In this document: one piece after another, positions 29,676-37,825 of the stretch
Position numbering within the stretch: position 1 is the first letter of the stretch
Layout: the number at the start of each line of letters is the position of its first letter
From: Arthrobacter sp. SW1
GTDB lineage: Bacteria; Actinomycetota; Actinomycetes; Actinomycetales; Micrococcaceae
Reading direction: 5' to 3'
Assembly: GCF_001766675.1 (NCBI RefSeq)
Contig: NZ_MJLT01000034.1
Span: forward strand, 248,001 to 312,000
DNA: 64,000 nucleotides
Position numbers and translations under genes: made by a program
Notes under the pieces: model-generated
Seen by the model: the letters and a program-made list of their open reading frames with translations, nothing else
What the model was told of the DNA's origin: nothing
Databases searched by the model: none

Positions 29676-29698
29676 CGCTACGGGGACGGAGGGGTAAG

Positions 29699-30634
29699 TC
29701 AGCGGAGCTTGTTCCGCAGCTTCCTGGCCAGCTGGTAAGCGCCGTAGCGGAGCTTCTTCACCGGCAGGTCCCAGGTGCCCGGGTAGGCTACCTGGTGGCC
29801 GCCGAAGGACTTCTTGAATGCCGTGAAGCCTGCCCATTTGTGGTCCGGCCGGTCCTCGGGTGCCACGCCCCACAGGTCCACATGCTTGAGCCCGCGTTCC
29901 TTGGCGTCGGCCATCAGCGTGACCAACAGGGGAATGCCGGCGCTGAGCTTGCGGTGGCTGTCGTCCAAGGCCGCATGGGCGTAGGTGCGGGTGTCGGCGG
30001 AATCATAGGCCAGGGCCGCCGCGATCGGCGTTCCTTCGAGCTCGGCGATGAACAGGGTTCCCGCGCCGGCCGGCAGCAGCGAACGGGCCACGGTGGTGAG
30101 GTAGTCGTCGCTCTGCGGCTTGAAGCCGTTGCGCGCCGCGGTCATGTGCAGGAAGTCCAGCAGCACCGAAATCTCGGCGGGATTCTGCGAGGACCGGAAC
30201 GTCACGCCCTTCTTGTGGATGTTCCGGTAGAGATTGCGGTTGGTGGGCTTCATCCCGGCGAGGACGTCCTTGAAGTCCCCGTCCAGGTCCACGATCCAGC
30301 TCAGCTCCGGCTGCTGGTTGGCCGGCGCCGGCTGCATGCCGCGTTCCCGCAACAGCCTGTCCGCCTCGTCCACCCCGAACCCCGCGCTGGCGGGTTCCAG
30401 CCGCACGAAGACCGCGCCGCAGCGGCGGGCCGTCGCGCGCAAGGCGGCCAGGGCGGCGTCGAACGCTTCAAGGGACTCGGCCACCGGGCCGTACGGCGAG
30501 TACAGCACTTTGCCCGCGGGGTTCTTCTCCTCGACGGCGAGGAAACGCCAGCCGGGGCCGGACTGCAGGTGCACGGTACGGCCCAGCGCACGTTGGACCT
30601 CGGCCCACGCAGGGCTTTGCAGGAAGAAATCCAT
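29699..30634 (-). CDS. FemABX family aminoacyl/peptidyl transferase
   Basis: This 311-aa protein belongs to the FemABX family, which uses aminoacyl-tRNA to add amino acids to peptidoglycan cross-bridge precursors on the cytoplasmic face. Two GNAT-like domains are evident. Family signatures include MKPTNRNLYRNIHKKGVTF and the C-terminal HVDLWGVAPEDRPDHKW with GFTAFKKSFGG. Arthrobacter relatives have interpeptide bridges, which fits. It begins 3 nt after manA and is the last gene of the leftward purK-purE-LCP-manA-femX run. The amino acid it adds cannot be predicted. Confidence 0.92.
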   Translation of the reverse strand: MDFFLQSPAWAEVQRALGRTVHLQSGPGWRFLAVEEKNPAGKVLYSPYGPVAESLEAFDAALAALRATARRCGAVFVRLEPASAGFGVDEADRLLRERGMQPAPANQQPELSWIVDLDGDFKDVLAGMKPTNRNLYRNIHKKGVTFRSSQNPAEISVLLDFLHMTAARNGFKPQSDDYLTTVARSLLPAGAGTLFIAELEGTPIAAALAYDSADTRTYAHAALDDSHRKLSAGIPLLVTLMADAKERGLKHVDLWGVAPEDRPDHKWAGFTAFKKSFGGHQVAYPGTWDLPVKKLRYGAYQLARKLRNKLR

Positions 30635-30637
30635 GGC

Positions 30638-31882
30638 CTAGCTTTCCAGTCCAGTGGTGATGGCGAACGCGACACTGTTGTCCGTGGCGCCGGCCTCCGC
30701 GTGCACCATCACGGGGTTCTCGGCCGCCGGGATGAACGCGCTGCCGCCGCGCGCCACGCGCAATTCACTCTTGGGGGAGTCCAGCAGCACCCCGCCGGAG
30801 ACCACCACGACGACGGCGGGCCCGGACTGCGCGAGCGGCACCGGTTCTGCCTCGGGAGCGAGTTCGATGCGCTGGAGCCGGAACTCGCGGAACGGCGGAA
30901 GGTACAGTTCCTGGCCGAGCTCGGATTCGCTGGGCTCGACCCGCGGAACGCCGATCGAGGCGAATTCCACGGTCTTCATGAGCTCGGGGATGTCCACGTG
31001 CTTGGGCGTGAGGCCACCGCGCAGCACATTGTCCGAGCTGGCCATGACTTCCACGCCAAGGCCCTTCAAGTAGGCGTGGATATTGCCGGCGGGCAGGTAG
31101 ATCGCCTCGCCGGGGGCCAGGGAGACGAGGTTCAGCATGAGGGAGATCAGGACTCCGGGATCGCCCGGGTACTCCGTGGCGATCCCGGCCATCGCAGTCA
31201 GGGCAGCCGAATACGGTTCGGTAGCAAGCCCGGCCACGGCGGCCACGGAAGCATCCACGGCCTCAGTCACCGCCTCGCCGCCCGAGATCAGGGTGCTGAA
31301 GGCGCCGCGCAGGGCATCCGCTTCGTCCGGGCGGGACAGCTCGGCGACGACGGCACGGAGGACACCGGCCGGGGCGCCGGAACCGTCCACCAATTCCGCC
31401 AGCTGCGCGAAAAGGGCCCGTGATTCCGCCGCGGGACGGAACCCGCAGAGGGCCTCGAACGGGGTCAGGGCGAAAATCATTTCGGGCTTGTGGTTGTCAT
31501 CCCGGTAATTGCGGTCGGCGGCAGCGGGCGCCACGCCGGCCGCGTTCTCGCGGGCAAAACCTTCCCGTGCCTGTTCCAGGCTCGGGTGCACCTGCAGGGA
31601 CAGCGGCTTGTCCGCGGCCAGGATCTTGCCCAGGAACGGCAGCCGCGGGCCGAACTCGGCGACGCTCGCCGCGCCCAGGAAGTGCTCCGGATCCTGCGAG
31701 ATCACGGCGTCCAGCGGCAGGGCCGGCGCGCCGGAACGGCTGGCCAGCGACGGCGAGTCGGGGTGCGCGCCGATCCACAACTCCGCCTCCGGCCCGCCCG
31801 AGGCGGGGGTGCCCAACAGGGCGGAAATCGCCGTCGTCGAGCCCCAGGCGTAGGGGCGCAGCACATTCTCAAGCTGGTACAC
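30638..31882 (-). CDS. manA: Mannose-6-phosphate isomerase, class I
   Basis: ManA (414 aa) interconverts fructose-6-phosphate and mannose-6-phosphate, the entry to GDP-mannose and mannosylated envelope polymers. The zinc ligands are recognisable: Gln and His in LSLQVHPSLEQA, Glu in NHKPEMIFAL and His in LPAGNIHAYLKG. The GTG start gives MYQLENVLRPYAWGS, the usual family opening. It sits 50 nt after the LCP gene and 3 nt before femX. The phosphomannomutase gene that accompanies manA in mycobacteria is not in this window. Confidence 0.95.
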   Translation of the reverse strand: MYQLENVLRPYAWGSTTAISALLGTPASGGPEAELWIGAHPDSPSLASRSGAPALPLDAVISQDPEHFLGAASVAEFGPRLPFLGKILAADKPLSLQVHPSLEQAREGFARENAAGVAPAAADRNYRDDNHKPEMIFALTPFEALCGFRPAAESRALFAQLAELVDGSGAPAGVLRAVVAELSRPDEADALRGAFSTLISGGEAVTEAVDASVAAVAGLATEPYSAALTAMAGIATEYPGDPGVLISLMLNLVSLAPGEAIYLPAGNIHAYLKGLGVEVMASSDNVLRGGLTPKHVDIPELMKTVEFASIGVPRVEPSESELGQELYLPPFREFRLQRIELAPEAEPVPLAQSGPAVVVVVSGGVLLDSPKSELRVARGGSAFIPAAENPVMVHAEAGATDNSVAFAITTGLES

Positions 31883-31932
31883 GGGCAGGAGTCCTTGTCA
31901 CTGAAAGGCGGGTCGCGGAACGGAAAAGGGAC

Positions 31933-33603
31933 TTACAGGGGGCGGCACTGGCCGTTGTTCGCCAGCAGCAGTTCAAGCGTCGCATAGTCCTGGATGTCGT
32001 ACAGCGAATTCAGGTACGCGGCGGTGATCGGCTGGCCGTCCGGACGTGTGGTCACCGGGGTGAAGTCACCTGCGGGTGTTTCCGCGGAGACCCGGGTGGG
32101 GAGTCCGCCGGCTTGCGGGCCGCTGCCCGGGACGGACAGTACGACGCCGGACGCCGGGTCCTCCTGCACCGCACCGGAAAATGCCGCACCGGCTTTCGGG
32201 GAAGCCTTTGGTGCCAGCAGCTTCCTGACGCGCTCGTGGATGACGTTGAAGTCCGGTGTGGTGGAGAACCAGCCTTCGAAGTCGGGCGGGCCGATGGTCA
32301 GCCGGGACACCGGCTGGTTCTTGGACTTGATGGCCAGGTCCACGAAGCTGCCGAGCTGCGCGGCGGAAATGTTGGATTCCACCACCTTGGTGCCGGCGTT
32401 GGCGATGGCCTCGAACTTGGACAGCAGGGTGGCGGGGTCGAGCTGCTTGAGCATGGCCTGCTGCACGCACTGCTGGCGGGCGATGCGGGCGAAGTCGTCC
32501 ACATTCTCGCGCGAGCGGGCGTACCACTGGGCCTGGAAACCGTTGAGCTTCTGCTCACCCGGCGGGATCCAGCCGTCCGGCTTCACGTGCCGGGTATCGC
32601 TGCCCGGAAGCATGCCGCCGCTGATCGGCACCCAGGCGCCGGACTTGATGCGGATGCCGCCCATGGCGTCGATCAGCTTGGAGAAGCCGTCCATGTCCAC
32701 CACCACGTAGGCCTGGATGGTGATGCCCAGGCTTCCGGAGACTGCTTCCATGGTGGCCTGGGCGCCGGGATCGGAGACGCCGGGGTAGAGATTGGCGTAG
32801 TTGTTGGTGACCTCGGTGTTGATGGCGTTGATGAGGCATTCATTGCCGCAGTTGTAGCCCTCGGGGTAGACCTCGCGCATGGGGGAGCCTTCGCTGAACT
32901 GCGCGTTCTGGAGGTTCCGGGGCACCGAAATGATGGCACTGGCACCGGTTTCGGCGTCGACGCTGATGACCGAGAGGCTGTCCGGGCGGCGGCCGGTCCG
33001 CCCGTCGCCGGCGTCACCGCCCATCATGAGGAAGTTATAGCGGCCGTCCACGGGCTCGAGCGCGGGGCCGTTGGCGAAAATGCTGCCGATGGCGTTGCGC
33101 CCCACGTTCAGTACGTAGGCGAAATAGCTCAGGGTGCCGCTGCCTATCACCATAGACAGTACGAGGGCGACGGCGACAATCGGCCGCATGCCGGGTGCCA
33201 GCAGCACAGGCCGGATGATCCGGAACGTGTTGATGAACAGCAGGACCCAGCCGGCGGCCAGTGCCAGCAGGACCACGATGAGGAGCAGGGACAGCACGGG
33301 ATGCGTGAACAGTCCCAACACCAGGGAACGGTTGACCAGGGCCAGGACCAACAGCAACAGGGCCAGGGCCCAGACGGTGAACGTCACGCGCAGGGCCGTG
33401 CGGCCCAGCTTCCTGTCGCCGGCCACCACCTGTGCGCTGCCGGGCAGCAACAGGGTCATGAGGAGCAGGACAAAGGCCCGCTTGCTTCGTACGGGCGCGC
33501 TGGCCGACGCCGGATACCTGACCGGGTCGGTGAGCGTCGCGGTGGCGGGCTGTTGCCTTTGGCTGGCCTGGCCGGTGGTCGGGATGGACTGCCTGCTGGT
33601 CAT
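31933..33603 (-). CDS. LCP family glycopolymer transferase
   Basis: This 556-aa LytR-CpsA-Psr protein attaches teichoic acid-like or other glycopolymers to peptidoglycan, using polyprenyl-linked donors outside the membrane. Four hydrophobic helices occupy about residues 40-160. The LCP domain follows: YNFLMMGGDAGDGRTGRRPD with the catalytic arginine region, IISVPRNLQN, then GGIRIKSGAW and YARSRENVDDFARIARQQ. A C-terminal LytR-type extension (about 450-556) contains ITAAYLNSLYDI. Its position between purE and manA ties it to envelope assembly. The four-helix N-terminus is longer than the single anchor of most LCP proteins. Confidence 0.93.
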   Translation of the reverse strand: MTSRQSIPTTGQASQRQQPATATLTDPVRYPASASAPVRSKRAFVLLLMTLLLPGSAQVVAGDRKLGRTALRVTFTVWALALLLLVLALVNRSLVLGLFTHPVLSLLLIVVLLALAAGWVLLFINTFRIIRPVLLAPGMRPIVAVALVLSMVIGSGTLSYFAYVLNVGRNAIGSIFANGPALEPVDGRYNFLMMGGDAGDGRTGRRPDSLSVISVDAETGASAIISVPRNLQNAQFSEGSPMREVYPEGYNCGNECLINAINTEVTNNYANLYPGVSDPGAQATMEAVSGSLGITIQAYVVVDMDGFSKLIDAMGGIRIKSGAWVPISGGMLPGSDTRHVKPDGWIPPGEQKLNGFQAQWYARSRENVDDFARIARQQCVQQAMLKQLDPATLLSKFEAIANAGTKVVESNISAAQLGSFVDLAIKSKNQPVSRLTIGPPDFEGWFSTTPDFNVIHERVRKLLAPKASPKAGAAFSGAVQEDPASGVVLSVPGSGPQAGGLPTRVSAETPAGDFTPVTTRPDGQPITAAYLNSLYDIQDYATLELLLANNGQCRPL

Positions 33604-33617
33604 TGGCGAGGCCTCCC

Positions 33618-34181
33618 TTAGCGGCTGCTCCGGGCGGACACGTTGTCCTGGGAGAACACTTCGGCCACCTTGTCGCGCAGCCGGGCGCCCTTGGCCGATG
33701 CCACGTTGTTCAGTTCCTGCGCGAATTCGAGGAGCTCGCCCTGCAGCCGCTTGGCCAGTTCATCGCTGCCGGAGGCGAGCATGCGCACGGCCAGCAGGCC
33801 TGCGTTGCGGGCGCCGCCGATCGAGACCGTGGCCACCGGCACGCCGGCGGGCATCTGGACGATCGAAAGCAGGGAGTCCATGCCGTCCAGGGTCTTCAGC
33901 GGCACTGGAACGCCGATCACCGGCAGGGGAGTGACGGAGGCCAGCATGCCGGGCAGGTGTGCGGCTCCTCCGGCCCCGGCAATGATGACGCGGATGCCGC
34001 GCTCATGCGCCGTCTGGCCGTAGTTGATCATCTCAGTGGGCATGCGGTGCGCGGACACCACGTCCGCTTCGAAGGGAATGCCGAATTCGGCCAAGGCGTC
34101 GGCTGCGGCTTCCATGACGGGCCAGTCGGAGTCCGAGCCCATCACGAGGCCTACGATCGGGGCGGCGTTCTGTGCACTCAT
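33618..34181 (-). CDS. purE: N5-carboxyaminoimidazole ribonucleotide mutase
   Basis: PurE (187 aa) converts N5-CAIR to CAIR in purine synthesis. The class I signature is intact: [26 protein letters not shown] with the catalytic His, and [13 protein letters not shown]. The ATG overlaps the purK stop by four bases, the usual coupled purK-purE arrangement. About 25 residues beyond the typical end are charged and divergent. It lies 14 nt before the LCP gene, so envelope genes follow on the same transcript. Confidence 0.97.
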   Translation of the reverse strand: MSAQNAAPIVGLVMGSDSDWPVMEAAADALAEFGIPFEADVVSAHRMPTEMINYGQTAHERGIRVIIAGAGGAAHLPGMLASVTPLPVIGVPVPLKTLDGMDSLLSIVQMPAGVPVATVSIGGARNAGLLAVRMLASGSDELAKRLQGELLEFAQELNNVASAKGARLRDKVAEVFSQDNVSARSSR

Positions 34182-35362
34182 GCGGTCTCCTTGGGGACGT
34201 CGGCCGGAACACGGCCGTCACGGATGATGCCGGCCACCACGGTGGCGCGGTGGCGGATGGTGTCAATGTCGGCCACGGAATCGGCTACCAGGTTCACGTG
34301 GCCGATTTTGCGTCCGGCGCGCACGGATTTGCCGTAGCAGTGCACCTTGGCCGCCGGTTCATAGGCGAGGGCCTGCGGGTAGGCGCTGAACAGGTCCTGG
34401 TTGTCCCCACCCAGGAAGTTCTTCATCACCGCCACGGAGCCGAGCACATCGGTTGCTCCGAGCGGAAGGTCCAGCACGGCGCGCAGGTGCTGCTCGAACT
34501 GGCTGGTCACGGAGCCGTCCTGGGTCCAGTGGCCCGTGTTGTGCGGGCGCATGGCCAGTTCGTTGATCAGGAAGCCGACGCCGACTCCCGGAGTTTCGAA
34601 CAGTTCCGCGGCCATGACGCCGGTGACGCCGAGTTCTTCGGCGATCCGGAGCGCAGCTTCCTCGGCGGCGGCTGCGACCTCCACGGGGATGTCCTGGGCC
34701 GGGGCGATGACTTCGTCGCAGACGCCGTCCACCTGGATGGTGTGGACTACCGGCCAGGCGCGGGATTCGCCGCCCGGGGTCCGGGCTACCAGCGCGGAGA
34801 GTTCACGGCTGAATTCCACCTTGGCCTCGGCCAGCAGCGGGCTCATGGCCTCGAACCAGCCGGCCGTCTCTTCAGCTTCGGCGGGTGAGTGCACGATCCG
34901 AACGCCCTTGCCGTCGTAGCCGCCGCGCGGGGTCTTCAGGACCACGGGCCATCCGGTGTTGTCGCCGAACTCCACCAGCTCGGCGATCGTGTGGACTGCT
35001 GCCCAGGCCGGGTTGGGGAGGCCGAGGCGGTCGATCGCGGCACGCATCACCAGCTTGTCCTGGGCGTGGACCAGGGCATCCGGGCCGGGCTGGACATTGA
35101 CGCCGGCGTCAATGAGGGCACGAAGGTGATCGGTGGGGACGTGCTCGTGGTCGAAGGTCATCACGTCCAGGCCTTTGGCGAACTCGAGGAGCGCGTCCAG
35201 GTCCTTGTAGTCGCCCACCGGAGCCGTGGCCACCGCCCGGGCTGCCGAGACGTCCTCGCCTTCGGCCAGGACGCGGAGTTCGAAACCGAGGGCAGTTGCT
35301 GCCGGGGCCATCATTCGTGCAAGCTGGCCGCCGCCAACAACGCCAATAACAGGAAAAGTCAC
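34178..35362 (-). CDS. purK: N5-carboxyaminoimidazole ribonucleotide synthase
   Basis: PurK (394 aa) is the ATP-grasp enzyme that carboxylates AIR using bicarbonate, feeding PurE. It opens [16 protein letters not shown], with the nucleotide-binding loop, followed by the ATP-grasp elements [17 protein letters not shown] and [16 protein letters not shown]. The GTG at 35362 is chosen because it directly precedes this core; an upstream ATG would add 37 residues of no recognisable kind. It is the first gene of the leftward run and is divergent from gtrA (173 bp gap), where its promoter must lie. Confidence 0.96.
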   Translation of the reverse strand: MTFPVIGVVGGGQLARMMAPAATALGFELRVLAEGEDVSAARAVATAPVGDYKDLDALLEFAKGLDVMTFDHEHVPTDHLRALIDAGVNVQPGPDALVHAQDKLVMRAAIDRLGLPNPAWAAVHTIAELVEFGDNTGWPVVLKTPRGGYDGKGVRIVHSPAEAEETAGWFEAMSPLLAEAKVEFSRELSALVARTPGGESRAWPVVHTIQVDGVCDEVIAPAQDIPVEVAAAAEEAALRIAEELGVTGVMAAELFETPGVGVGFLINELAMRPHNTGHWTQDGSVTSQFEQHLRAVLDLPLGATDVLGSVAVMKNFLGGDNQDLFSAYPQALAYEPAAKVHCYGKSVRAGRKIGHVNLVADSVADIDTIRHRATVVAGIIRDGRVPADVPKETA

Positions 35363-35535
35363 AGGGTTCAGCCTACCGAACAGCACGCCGGATCCGGGAT
35401 TCCGTGGCATTGGCGGCGACGCGAAGCGGATGTATTGGAAGCCGTGCACGGCATCCCTTGCAGCGTGCTCCAAGGAAACGGCGCTAAAATGGTGCCTCGG
35501 CCCGTCGGCCCCATTTCACCAGGCCATGGAGGGTC

Positions 35536-36102
35536 ATGATCAACACACTTGCAGATCGCATTCGCGGCTTTGCCTCGCTTTTCTGGCGCGAGGTGGCCAA
35601 GTTCGGCGCAGTCGGCGGTGTGGCGTTTGTCATCGACAACGGACTCACGTACTACCTGATGCACGGGCCGCTGTCCGACGGTCCGTCCAAGGCGCGATTC
35701 GTCGGCGCGCTCGTCGCCACCATCTTCTCGTGGATCGCCAACCGTTTCTGGACGTTCCGGCACCGCCGGCAGGACAATGTGCTCCGGGAATTTGTGATGT
35801 TCGCCATCATCAACGGCATCGGCATCGGTATTTCCACCGGGTTCACCTTCATCGCCAACTACTGGCTGCACATCACGGACAAGAACCTGCTGTTCGCGGC
35901 CGGTGTCTTCGGCATCCTGGTGGCCACGGTGGTGCGCTTCTTCGCTTACCGCTTCCTCGTCTTCAACAAGGAACTGGACGAAGAGCCGGAGTTCTCGCAT
36001 GACCACGAGCTGATTGAAATCCACCCCAAGGCCAAGGCGGACACCGGGACCACGCCCGACGCCGGACAGCCCGGCGATCCGGAGTCCGTCAAACGCCGCT
36101 GA
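35536..36102 (+). CDS. GtrA family membrane protein
   Basis: This 188-aa protein has the four helices of the GtrA family, thought to flip polyprenyl-linked sugars or assist cell-surface glycosylation. Family features are FGAVGGVAFVIDNGLTYYL, ATIFSWIANRFWTFR and ATVVRFFAYRFLVF. The ATG follows GGAGGG closely. The C-terminal 40 residues are charged and unconserved. Its last 14 bases overlap the 3' end of the convergent TIGR03089 gene. Neighbouring LCP, glycosyltransferase and FemX genes support an envelope polysaccharide role. Confidence 0.92.
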   Translation: MINTLADRIRGFASLFWREVAKFGAVGGVAFVIDNGLTYYLMHGPLSDGPSKARFVGALVATIFSWIANRFWTFRHRRQDNVLREFVMFAIINGIGIGISTGFTFIANYWLHITDKNLLFAAGVFGILVATVVRFFAYRFLVFNKELDEEPEFSHDHELIEIHPKAKADTGTTPDAGQPGDPESVKRR

Positions 36103-36859
36103 CGCGTTCGTTCTTCAGGAGGTGTTCCGTCACCTCGACGTCCGGGTGGACCAGCACGACGGAACCGTTCCGGTTCCAACAGCCAAGTGACGCCGCAAGC
36201 GCGGCGTCCAGGCCGTCGCCTGCGCGTACCAGGATGCGTTCGCCCTCACCCGCGATGGCCTCGCCCTGTCCTGCGGCCGGGCCTGCCACGGCGAACTCCG
36301 TGAGCAACTCGGCGTGGCTGTAACCCTGCGCCGGCAGGCGCAAGGCAGCAAGTTCAGGTGTGGCCTCGGCGTACGGCAGGAACACGTCGCCGTGCGAACG
36401 GACTTCCGCCGCGTAATCAAGGACGCCCGGCGGCAGCGTTCCCGGCCAGCGCATCGCCAGTGCCGCAAGCGGAACGGCGACGACGGCGTCAAAGCCTTCG
36501 GGGCGCCCGGAACCCGAGGCGTCCCCGGACCCAGCCCCTTCCGACCCAGCCCCTTCGGGACTGGAGGTCGCGAGCAGGTCCGCGGTGCCGCCGTCGAGCA
36601 CTACTTCCATGCCCAGCTGCCAGGCGGCCAGCGCCCACACCACCGACTTCCAGTGCGCCGGGATATCAAGGCGCAGGGAAATCCCGGGGCCGGCGTCGAG
36701 TTCGTCCTGCAGGAGGTTGGCGGTTTTCGCCACCCAGTTGTCCAGGACCCTGCCGGAGAGTTCGATCCGTTCGGAGTCCGGGCCGTACCAGGTGAGGCGG
36801 GGAGACGTGGCGTGGTCCGAGCGGAGCGCTGCCATGAGGTTCATTGCCGGGATGCTCAT
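36089..36859 (-). CDS. TIGR03089 family protein
   Basis: This 256-aa protein matches TIGR03089, an actinobacterial family resembling the N-terminal part of AMP-binding (acyl-adenylate) enzymes but lacking the catalytic C-terminal domain. The opening LMAALRSDHATSPRLTWYG and the middle LDIPAHWKSVVWALAAWQLG are typical. A glycine/serine-rich insert lies near residue 100. No phosphate-binding loop is seen, so enzymatic activity is doubtful. It is found beside LCP genes in other actinobacteria (Rv3268 beside Rv3267, recalled), as here. Confidence 0.85.
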   Translation of the reverse strand: MSIPAMNLMAALRSDHATSPRLTWYGPDSERIELSGRVLDNWVAKTANLLQDELDAGPGISLRLDIPAHWKSVVWALAAWQLGMEVVLDGGTADLLATSSPEGAGSEGAGSGDASGSGRPEGFDAVVAVPLAALAMRWPGTLPPGVLDYAAEVRSHGDVFLPYAEATPELAALRLPAQGYSHAELLTEFAVAGPAAGQGEAIAGEGERILVRAGDGLDAALAASLGCWNRNGSVVLVHPDVEVTEHLLKNERVSGV

Positions 36860-37241
36860 GGCTAAATCTTCCCACGGGATGTTCCCACGGGCTTGGGCGG
36901 TGCGTCCGGCCGGATGACGGACGGGCAGGGCGTGTGATTTGCGACACCATCCGGGTGGCGTCCGTGAAGCGGCATGAAGCGTAACCCGCGGAAATTCAGC
37001 AAATGTTCAGCTTAAGTGGAACGCGGCTTCCGCTTTCCCGGCATGCCGCGGGAAGCGCGGAAAATTCCCGGGCGTGGCGCGGCGGCAGATGCGGGCAAAC
37101 GGTGATTATTATCCCGGCGCGGCTTGACGCCCCGGTAGTTACACGCGTGTAATTAGTAATCAATCGCCGCTGCGTACGTATCGCGTACACAACCGAGTAC
37201 CGAATCATTCAGGCAGTGGCTGCAACATCAGGAGGGACGCC
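36860..37241. other. Intergenic region upstream of whiB2
   Basis: This 382-bp gap between divergent TIGR03089 and whiB2 contains no credible reading frame. Its right half is AT-richer than the surroundings and carries a promoter with an embedded palindrome (36-nt region around 37124-37153). The left half has a TTTGCGACACC stretch and GC-rich sequence in which I see nothing specific. Confidence 0.6.
37124..37153 (+). promoter_or_regulatory. whiB2 promoter with embedded operator palindrome
   Basis: A -35 TTGACG (37124-37129) and a -10 TGTAAT (37148-37153) are 18 nt apart. A perfect 14-bp palindrome, TTACACGCGTGTAA (37139-37152), covers the end of the spacer and most of the -10. A protein bound there would block RNA polymerase, so repression is the natural reading. 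The transcript would have a leader of about 80 nt before whiB2. Confidence 0.6.
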
Positions 37242-37796
37242 ATGGGGCAAGCGTTGCGAATCCAGGAAGATGCAGCCGTCGCAGAACTTGCGTCGGTGAA
37301 ATACCGCTCACGGGAAGTCCCGGGCGATTGGTACGTGGATCCGGCAGATCCCGCCGCGGCGGAACGGTACCTCGAAGCGACAAGGGAGTCGCTGGAAGAC
37401 CAGGCCACCGCGCTGCTGGCCGAACACGAAGCGCAGGAGAACGAATCCCTGCTCGGCGACGACGACGCCGCGGACGGGCTCGACGACCCGCCCATGGAAC
37501 TCCACCGGCCTTCCGGCGTCCCGGCCCAGCCGCTGTGGATCGGGCTCCCGGGTCTGGCCGACTATGACGACGAGGGTGAGCTCGGCTGGCAGGGTGACGC
37601 GCTCTGTGCCCAGACCGACCCCGAAGCATTCTTCCCCGAAAAAGGCGGGTCAACCCGCGACGCGAAGAAGGTCTGCGGTGCGTGCAACGTCCGCGCGCAG
37701 TGCCTTGAATACGCACTCGCCAACGACGAACGGTTTGGCATCTGGGGCGGCCTCTCAGAGCGGGAGCGCCGGCGGTTGAGGAAGCGAGCGGTCTGA
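37242..37796 (+). CDS. whiB2: WhiB family regulator, WhiB2-like
   Basis: This 184-aa protein carries the WhiB iron-sulfur domain: Cys122, Cys145, Cys148 and Cys154 (LCAQTDPEAFFP, VCGACNVRAQC) followed by FGIWGG and the basic tail ERERRRLRKRAV. WhiB proteins bind a 4Fe-4S cluster and the sigma factor SigA to tune transcription. The N-terminal 115 residues are acidic and longer than in short WhiB1-type proteins, as in WhmD/WhiB2, which controls septation in mycobacteria. Context (manA, LCP, TIGR03089, metallopeptidase, DUF3499 nearby) matches Rv3260c. The ATG follows GGAGGG. The glycosyltransferase gene begins directly after. Confidence 0.9.
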   Translation: MGQALRIQEDAAVAELASVKYRSREVPGDWYVDPADPAAAERYLEATRESLEDQATALLAEHEAQENESLLGDDDAADGLDDPPMELHRPSGVPAQPLWIGLPGLADYDDEGELGWQGDALCAQTDPEAFFPEKGGSTRDAKKVCGACNVRAQCLEYALANDERFGIWGGLSERERRRLRKRAV

Positions 37797-37825
37797 TTCT
37801 CGAAGCGGTACACGTTACTGCCGTT

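Larger units (their letters stand above)
28585..29680 (+). mobile_element. 1,096-bp inverted-repeat-bounded cassette with a nuclease-fold gene
   Basis: The ends of this segment, 28585-28610 and 29655-29680, are perfect 26-bp inverted repeats of each other, and the match stops exactly at both outer edges. The segment holds one gene and no transposase. Codon use is unlike its neighbours: 21 of its first 37 codons end in G or C, where surrounding genes are strongly G/C-ending. No target duplication is evident. It lies between the 3' ends of glpX and femX, a neutral place for an insertion. Calling it mobile is inference from the repeats, composition and self-contained structure. Confidence 0.55.

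Noticed and set aside
28585..29680. Classical insertion sequence
   Set aside because: Terminal inverted repeats are present, but there is no transposase, DDE motif or evident target-site duplication, so it is reported only as a candidate cassette.
29561..31423. Long open frame on the + strand opposite femX and manA
   Set aside because: Antisense shadow: femX and manA have clear domains on the - strand, and the composition is that of a reverse-strand artefact.
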